DNA from: Eikenella sp.
GTDB taxonomy: Bacteria; Pseudomonadota; Gammaproteobacteria; Burkholderiales; Neisseriaceae
NCBI GenBank assembly: GCA_030528345.1
Contig: JAUMZB010000003.1
Coordinates: forward strand, 43,612 to 107,611
Reading direction: 5' to 3'
Length of the DNA stretch: 64,000 bases
Below the pieces are notes generated by a model. It did no database searches. It was given only the letters and a program-made list of their open reading frames with translations, and was not told the DNA's origin. The translations under genes and the position numbers were made by a program. Shown in pieces: positions 59,420 to 64,000 of the stretch (its first letter is position 1; every line of letters starts with the position of its first letter).

Positions 59420-60307
59420 TTAAAACAAACGTTTCGGCAGCGGCCAAATCACGGCAACCGTCATCGCGGCCACAATCAGCAGACCGCCCAGCCAGACATG
59501 GCTGCCGATGTGTTCGTTCAGCAGCCACCAGGCGAAGAGGGCGGAGAAGAGCGGTTCCAGATTGAAAATCAGTGCCGCCCGCTGCGGCGTGGTTTGGTTT
59601 TGAAAACGCATCTGCACCCAAAAGGCAAAAGCGGTGGCGAAACCCGCCGTCAGCAGCAGGGCGCGCCACAGGCTGAAATCCCAGTTTTGCGGCCACAGCG
59701 GCTGCCCGCTCGGCAGGCAAAGTGCGGCAAACAGCAGGGCGGCGGCGGCTAGTTGGATTACTGTCAGCCATTCGGCGTTGTGGCGCAGGGTGAGCCTGTC
59801 GGCGGCGATGATTTGCAGGGCGCTGAATACGGCACCTGCCAACACCAACATATCGCCGAGTGCCACGCGCTCGAAGCTGAGTTGGGAAATCACGGCCAAA
59901 CCGGCCAGGCCGAGCAGCACCGACCATTTCACCCCGGCCGACATCGGTTTGCGCCATACCAAGCGTTCCAATAAGGGCACGAACAGCATGGTCAGCCCGG
60001 CCACAAAACCGGTGTTGGCGGCGCTGGTGTATTGCAGGCCGCCGATGAGAAAGGCGAAGGTGAGAAACAGCAAAGCGCCCAACACACTGCCGGTAAACAG
60101 GGTGCCGCCGCCCAGCTCGCGCGGGCGGCGCAGGGCAAACGGCAGAACCAAGAGGGCGGCCAGGGTGAAACGCAGCCATAACAGCGTCCACATGCCGTGC
60201 TGGGTCATGGCGTCTTTCATCAAGGGAAAGCCCAAGCCCCAGGCAATGGCGATGTTGAGCAGCATCACTTCGGCCAGCAGGGTGCGGCGCTTAAGCAGGG
60301 TATTCAT
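59420..60307 (-). CDS. EamA/DMT-family transporter
   Basis: A 295-residue drug/metabolite transporter with ten hydrophobic segments in two EamA repeats (about 12-145 and 155-285). Typical: LNIAIAWGLGFPLMKDAM at the start and LIFNLEPLFSALFAWWLLNEHIGSHVWLGGLLIVAAMTVAVI at the end (the second-repeat E-P motif). Substrates of such proteins vary and cannot be predicted. Convergent with zupT. Confidence 0.88.
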   Translation of the reverse strand: MNTLLKRRTLLAEVMLLNIAIAWGLGFPLMKDAMTQHGMWTLLWLRFTLAALLVLPFALRRPRELGGGTLFTGSVLGALLFLTFAFLIGGLQYTSAANTGFVAGLTMLFVPLLERLVWRKPMSAGVKWSVLLGLAGLAVISQLSFERVALGDMLVLAGAVFSALQIIAADRLTLRHNAEWLTVIQLAAAALLFAALCLPSGQPLWPQNWDFSLWRALLLTAGFATAFAFWVQMRFQNQTTPQRAALIFNLEPLFSALFAWWLLNEHIGSHVWLGGLLIVAAMTVAVIWPLPKRLF

Positions 60308-60338
60308 CGGGGCGTGTTAAAGAGGGTGGGGAGTGAGA

Positions 60339-60372
60339 GAAGGCTACCTGAAACCGTTTTCAGGTAGCCTTC
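60339..60372. terminator. DUS hairpin after prfB
   Basis: GAAGGCTACCTGAAA / TTTCAGGTAGCCTTC, a 15-bp perfect stem with a CCGT loop, 14 bp past the prfB stop and upstream of the EamA gene. Both arms are exact DUS. Confidence 0.75.
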
Positions 60373-60386
60373 GGCTGTGCGGCGGA

Positions 60387-61490
60387 TCAAACGCCCTGTT
60401 TCAGGCTGGCTTCGATGAAGCCGTCCAAATCGCCGTCGAGCACGGCTTTGGTATTGCCCATTTCGTAACCGGTGCGCAAGTCTTTGATGCGCGAGGAATC
60501 GAGCACATAGGAGCGGATTTGGTGGCCCCAGCCCACTTCGGACTTGCCGTCTTCCAAGGCCTGTTTTTCTTCGTTGCGTTTGCGCATTTCCAATTCGAAC
60601 AGTTTGGATTTGAGCATGTCCATGGCCGCGGCCTTGTTGGCGTGCTGCGAGCGGTCGTTTTGGCACTGCACCACGATGCCGGTGGGCTCGTGGGTGATGC
60701 GCACGGCGGAATCGGTTTTGTTGATGTGTTGGCCGCCGGCGCCAGAAGCGCGGTAGGTGTCGATGCGCAAATCGGCGGGGTTGATCTCGATTTCGATGCT
60801 GTCGTCCACTTCGGGGTAAACAAACACCGAGGCAAAGGAAGTGTGGCGTTTGTTGTTGGAATCGAACGGCGAGTAGCGCACGAGGCGGTGGATGCCGGTT
60901 TCGGTACGCAACAGGCCGTAGGCGTATTCGCCGTCGAGCTTGAGGGTGGCGCGGTTGATGCCGGCAATCTCGCCTTCGTCTTCTTCCAGCACTTCCACTT
61001 TGAAACCTTTGCGCTCGCCGTAGCGGGTGTACATGCGCAAGAGCATGCCGGCCCAGTCTTCGGCTTCGGTGCCGCCGGCGCCGGCGGTGATGTCGACGAA
61101 GCAGTTATTGACGTCGGCGGGCTGGTTGAACATGCGCTTGAATTCCAATTCCGCCATTTGGTCTTCCAAGCCGGCCACATCGGCTTCTAGGGCGGCAAAG
61201 CCGTCGGCATCGCCTTCTTCCACCGTCATTTCGATCAGCAGGCGGTTGTCTTCGATGCCGCCGGCAATGGTGTCGAGCGTGAGCACGATGCCTTCCAGCA
61301 CTTTGCGCTCTTTGCCGATTTCCTGCGCTTTTTTGGGATCGTTCCACAATTCCGGGTCTTCAGACAGCCCGATCACTTCTTCCAAACGGTCTTTCTTGCC
61401 GTCGTAATCCAAGTAAACGCGGATTTCGCCGCTGCGTTTTTCGAGGTCGTCGAGGGTGTGCTTGAGTTGGTTGATGCGTTCGGCTTCCAT
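60387..61490 (-). CDS. prfB: Peptide chain release factor 2
   Basis: A 367-residue factor that ends translation at UGA and UAA. The stop-codon recognition motif SPF (in [16 protein letters not shown]) marks it as RF2, and GGQ is in [19 protein letters not shown]. The start at 61490 gives [39 protein letters not shown]. In E. coli the stretch RGYL-DYDAKK holds a programmed +1 frameshift at CUU-UGA; here the matching codons run GTT TAC TTG GAT TAC GAC without a shift, so RF2 autoregulation by frameshifting is absent. Confidence 0.96.
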   Translation of the reverse strand: MEAERINQLKHTLDDLEKRSGEIRVYLDYDGKKDRLEEVIGLSEDPELWNDPKKAQEIGKERKVLEGIVLTLDTIAGGIEDNRLLIEMTVEEGDADGFAALEADVAGLEDQMAELEFKRMFNQPADVNNCFVDITAGAGGTEAEDWAGMLLRMYTRYGERKGFKVEVLEEDEGEIAGINRATLKLDGEYAYGLLRTETGIHRLVRYSPFDSNNKRHTSFASVFVYPEVDDSIEIEINPADLRIDTYRASGAGGQHINKTDSAVRITHEPTGIVVQCQNDRSQHANKAAAMDMLKSKLFELEMRKRNEEKQALEDGKSEVGWGHQIRSYVLDSSRIKDLRTGYEMGNTKAVLDGDLDGFIEASLKQGV

Positions 61491-61527
61491 GAGTTTCTTT
61501 ACTGAGGGCTGAATTTTTAAGGCGCGT

Positions 61528-61536
61528 ATTGTAGCA
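61528..61536 (-). promoter_or_regulatory. Extended -10 promoter of prfB
   Basis: On the minus strand TGCTACAAT (TGn plus a 5/6 -10 box), 38 bp before the prfB start. No -35. Confidence 0.6.
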
Positions 61537-61613
61537 GAGTTTGCCTGCGGCAGAGAGGGCGGAAAAGCCCGCAACAGCGGGCTTCGGGCTTTCAGGTAGC
61601 CTGGTGCGGCGCT

Positions 61614-61856
61614 TTATTCGCCGCTGCCGCCGGTCATCTGCTGCATGGTGTCAAAAAAAGCTTTTTGCTGGCCCAACAGGGCTTTTTGGCTTTGTACCGC
61701 CTGCAATTGGAACTGCAGCCAGGTTTCGATGTAGTCCAGCTCGGCGATTTTGCGGGCGGCTTCTTCCGCCGAAGCCGGCGGCATAAAGGGCAGGGTGGCG
61801 GCGCTGTTGCTTTGCCAGAGCTGCTGCCAGGCGGCGAAAGGGTTGTCTGCGGACAT
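61614..61856 (-). CDS. Small hypothetical protein, phasin/PhaM-like?
   Basis: An 80-residue soluble protein with GAGGAG 6 nt before the ATG, so translation is well supported. Residues 30-70 form an amphipathic helix (AEEAARKIAELDYIETWLQFQLQAVQSQKALLGQQKAFFDTM) after a Trp/Pro-rich head. This is faintly like the PhaM/phasin type of polyhydroxyalkanoate-granule proteins, but no diagnostic motif is present and no PHA genes are near. Between the phospholipase gene and prfB on the same strand. Confidence 0.65.
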   Translation of the reverse strand: MSADNPFAAWQQLWQSNSAATLPFMPPASAEEAARKIAELDYIETWLQFQLQAVQSQKALLGQQKAFFDTMQQMTGGSGE

Positions 61857-61926
61857 GGTTTTCTCCTCGGTGGTGTGGTGGCTTGTATTTGTGGTGCTGT
61901 GTGCCGTCAGGCTACCTGAAAAGCGC

Positions 61927-63402
61927 TTAAGGGCAAACGCTATGGGGCTGGTCTCCGCCGTTTTCCTGACCGCAGGCCGCGCGAGCCGGCCAAGGTATGG
62001 CCGGGCCGACTGCGGGCTTGGCCGACAGGGCTTCGAGCAGTCTGGCGTATTCGGGCGACTGCTGCAACAGCACGCCGGCGGCGGTTTTCAGGTTGTTGAC
62101 GTCTCGATACGGCAGCTGGAAGCTGGTGGAAATATTGAGCACGTCGTGGCGCAGCGGCGTATCGGGCAGATCGCGCAGATTGAGGCTGACGAAATGCATG
62201 CTGATTTTGCGGCCGGCCGGCGTGCGGATGTCGCTGTCGTTCCACTGGTCGGCCACGGCACGGAAGCGGCGCAGCGATTCTTGGGAGTATTGGTCGATCG
62301 GCACATTGATGACGGCATTGAGTACATCCGCAAAGCCCGGTACGGCGGCCGACTGGTCGATATTGCTGCTGAGTTGGTTTTGCGCATTCACATTGATGAT
62401 GGCGATGGTGTGTACCTTGCCGCCGGCAAACTGGCGGCGCAGCATGTTTTCGGGATAGATTTCGGAAGCATCCAGCAGGCTGCGCAGGCCGAGGTTGTCG
62501 GTGAGGCCGCCGTCGATCAGGTGGATGTACGGGCGCTTGCGGCTGTCGCCGTATTGGCTCAGGTGTTGGGTGGCGAACTCGCGGCGGGTTTGGTTTTGCA
62601 GCCGTTCTTCATCGGTATCGGCCAAGGCCCGGCGCATGCTCGGCGGCAGGGTGTAAGCGCAGTTGCCGCCGTGGTTGTTGAGGGTGAGCGGGCTGAACAC
62701 CAGAGGCACGGCGCTGGAGGCGGCGACGGCGCGCGCCACCGGCAGCTTGGACAGATTCAGACACATCACGTCGAAATATTCTTGGGTGAAGTCGAAGCGG
62801 CTGCCCAACGACATATCGGTGGCGGAAATCACCGCAAACGGCCCCTTGCGGCGGGCGGCCAGATCGCCGAAAGTGGTGTTGCCGAACAGGGTGTTTTCAA
62901 ACTGTTCCTGCAGCAGATCGCCGCGGCCGAACTCCGGCGAGGTCAGGCGGGGCAGATTAGCCAACGAGAATACCTGGCTCACCACCTGTTTTTGGAAATT
63001 TTGCTTCAGAAAATTCTGCTCGAAAGCCGGGATGGTGTCTTTGCCGTGCAGGGCGTAATAAGCGGCCAATACCGAACCGCCGGAGACGCCGTATACCAAA
63101 TCCACACTGTCCATCAGCGTGGTTTCGCGGCCGTTCACATACACCTTCTGGCGGCTCAATTCTTCCAAAACGCCGTAGCCCAAAGCGGCCGCCCGCGAAC
63201 CGCCGCCGGAAAACATCAGAATCACAAACACGTCATCGTCGTGTTTCTGCAGATTGTGGCTCAAACGGTAGCCTTGTTGGCGGTCGATGCGGCTGATGGT
63301 TTCCAGCGGCTGGTATTGCACCAGGGCGCAGGCGGAAAACATCAAAGCCGCCGCCAACCATAAGCTGCGGCCAAACAGAGAGAGCAGACGGGGCGCTTGC
63401 AT
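61927..63402 (-). CDS. Patatin-like phospholipase, probable lipoprotein
   Basis: A 491-residue protein. The N-terminus MQAPRLLSLFGRSLWLAAALMFSAC ends in a lipobox-like FSAC, suggesting a lipoprotein. The patatin domain has the oxyanion hole GGGSRAAALG (about 66-75), the nucleophile motif GVSGGS (serine in G-x-S-x-G) and the Asp of the dyad in LIDGGLTDN, so it should be an active lipid hydrolase. Its location (periplasm or outer membrane) is inferred from the lipobox. The start at 63402 has no clear ribosome site. Last residues DQPHSVCP are atypical. Confidence 0.85.
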   Translation of the reverse strand: MQAPRLLSLFGRSLWLAAALMFSACALVQYQPLETISRIDRQQGYRLSHNLQKHDDDVFVILMFSGGGSRAAALGYGVLEELSRQKVYVNGRETTLMDSVDLVYGVSGGSVLAAYYALHGKDTIPAFEQNFLKQNFQKQVVSQVFSLANLPRLTSPEFGRGDLLQEQFENTLFGNTTFGDLAARRKGPFAVISATDMSLGSRFDFTQEYFDVMCLNLSKLPVARAVAASSAVPLVFSPLTLNNHGGNCAYTLPPSMRRALADTDEERLQNQTRREFATQHLSQYGDSRKRPYIHLIDGGLTDNLGLRSLLDASEIYPENMLRRQFAGGKVHTIAIINVNAQNQLSSNIDQSAAVPGFADVLNAVINVPIDQYSQESLRRFRAVADQWNDSDIRTPAGRKISMHFVSLNLRDLPDTPLRHDVLNISTSFQLPYRDVNNLKTAAGVLLQQSPEYARLLEALSAKPAVGPAIPWPARAACGQENGGDQPHSVCP

Positions 63403-63502
63403 GGTGTTCAGCCCGAATGGAATGGAAGGGAAAAAGAATGCACAACTGCCGTGCGGCAGTATAACCGAAAGCCGGCGGCAGCGGATATGCCGCAAAATGG
63501 AA

Positions 63503-63537
63503 AACAGGCTACCTGAAAGCGTTTCAGGTAGCCTGTT
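63503..63537. terminator. DUS hairpin after glyA
   Basis: AACAGGCTACCTGAAA / TTTCAGGTAGCCTGTT, a 16-bp perfect stem with a GCG loop, 17 bp past the glyA stop. Both arms are exact DUS. Confidence 0.75.
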
Positions 63538-63554
63538 CGGCATCCGTCGGGTAA

Positions 63555-64000
63555 TTAAGCGCCGTAAACCGGATTTTTTTCGCACAAAGCGGTAGCGGCT
63601 TTGGCTACACGCTCCAGCGTGGCTTGGTCTTCGGGGTTCTCCAACACATCGGCCACCAAATTGGCCAGCTCGCGGGCATCGGCTTCGCTGAAGCCGCGGG
63701 TGGTAATCGCGGCTGTGCCCACGCGGATACCGGACGTGACGAACGGTTTTTCCGGGTCGTTCGGAATGGCGTTTTTGTTAATGGTGATGTGCGCTTTGCC
63801 CAAAGCTTCTTCGGCGGCCTTGCCGGTGATGTTTTTCGAGCGTAAATCCACCAGGAAAACATGGCTTTCGGTGCGGCCGGAAATAATACGCAAACCGCGT
63901 TTCACCAATTCTTCCGCCATGGCGGCTGCGTTGATTTTTACCTGCTTGGCGTATGTTTTGAATTCCGGCTCCAACGCTTCTTTGAAAGCCACGGCTTTGG
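63555..64000 (-). CDS. glyA: Serine hydroxymethyltransferase, C-terminal part
   Basis: The last 148 codons of glyA; the gene runs off the right edge of the window. SHMT is a PLP enzyme converting serine to glycine and loading one-carbon units on tetrahydrofolate. Family motifs: [102 protein letters not shown]; the PLP lysine is outside the window. Confidence 0.95.
   Translation of the reverse strand, partial: KAVAFKEALEPEFKTYAKQVKINAAAMAEELVKRGLRIISGRTESHVFLVDLRSKNITGKAAEEALGKAHITINKNAIPNDPEKPFVTSGIRVGTAAITTRGFSEADARELANLVADVLENPEDQATLERVAKAATALCEKNPVYGA

Overview
The window looks like chromosomal DNA from the genus Eikenella (Neisseriaceae, Betaproteobacteria). The strongest evidence is about 40 exact copies, on both strands, of the 12-mer AGGCTACCTGAA, which is the Eikenella dialect of the Neisseriaceae DNA uptake sequence (AG-eikDUS), plus many one-mismatch copies. 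The proteins also read like Neisseria homologues (LeuA, RpoD, S1, FtsK, RF2) and the DNA is GC-rich. There is no rRNA operon, CRISPR array, prophage or complete insertion sequence. This is mostly core genome.

Layout. 1-9.1 kb: the start of ruvB, a secreted DUF2147 protein, tilS/accA (overlapping), a large Pat/PatZ-type acyl-CoA-synthetase/GNAT fusion, map, a membrane protein, smpB and greB. 9.5-18.5 kb: an acyl-CoA ligase with a good sigma70 promoter and its own terminator, then a leucine/isovalerate catabolic cluster (liuB-liuC-liuD-liuE-liuA) converting isovaleryl-CoA to acetoacetate and acetyl-CoA. 18.7-30.3 kb: hemH, an ICMT-like methyltransferase, ftsK, a SAM methyltransferase between near-identical DUS-containing repeats, maeB, ccoG-ccoH, argC and a BPSS1780-type membrane protein. 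30.4-39.3 kb: leuA carrying an extra N-terminal HTH domain, then on the minus strand ihfB-rpsA-cmk, a tRNA-Ile2(CAU), rpoD and dnaG. 39.4-52.5 kb: yggX, dapB, bamE, fur, aat, a small MITE-like element, dapD, rlmB, comEC, a purine permease, ppk, rho and trxA. 52.6-64 kb: DUF2788, an MFS transporter, a PAP2 protein, gloB, an AsmA-like protein, a ZIP metal transporter behind a palindromic Fur-box-like site, an EamA transporter, prfB, a patatin-like phospholipase and the C-terminal part of glyA.

How the genes relate. Leucine is both made (leuA) and degraded (liu cluster). dapB and dapD belong to the succinylase branch of lysine/diaminopimelate synthesis. TilS and its expected substrate, tRNA-Ile2(CAU), are both here. 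Fur and a candidate Fur target are both here. comEC, the inner-membrane DNA-uptake channel, sits in DNA full of uptake sequences.

The features most worth a second look are the HTH-LeuA fusion with two matching palindromes around its promoter, genes whose stop codon is supplied by a DUS, the direct repeats around the methyltransferase, and the MITE-like insertion just upstream of dapD.
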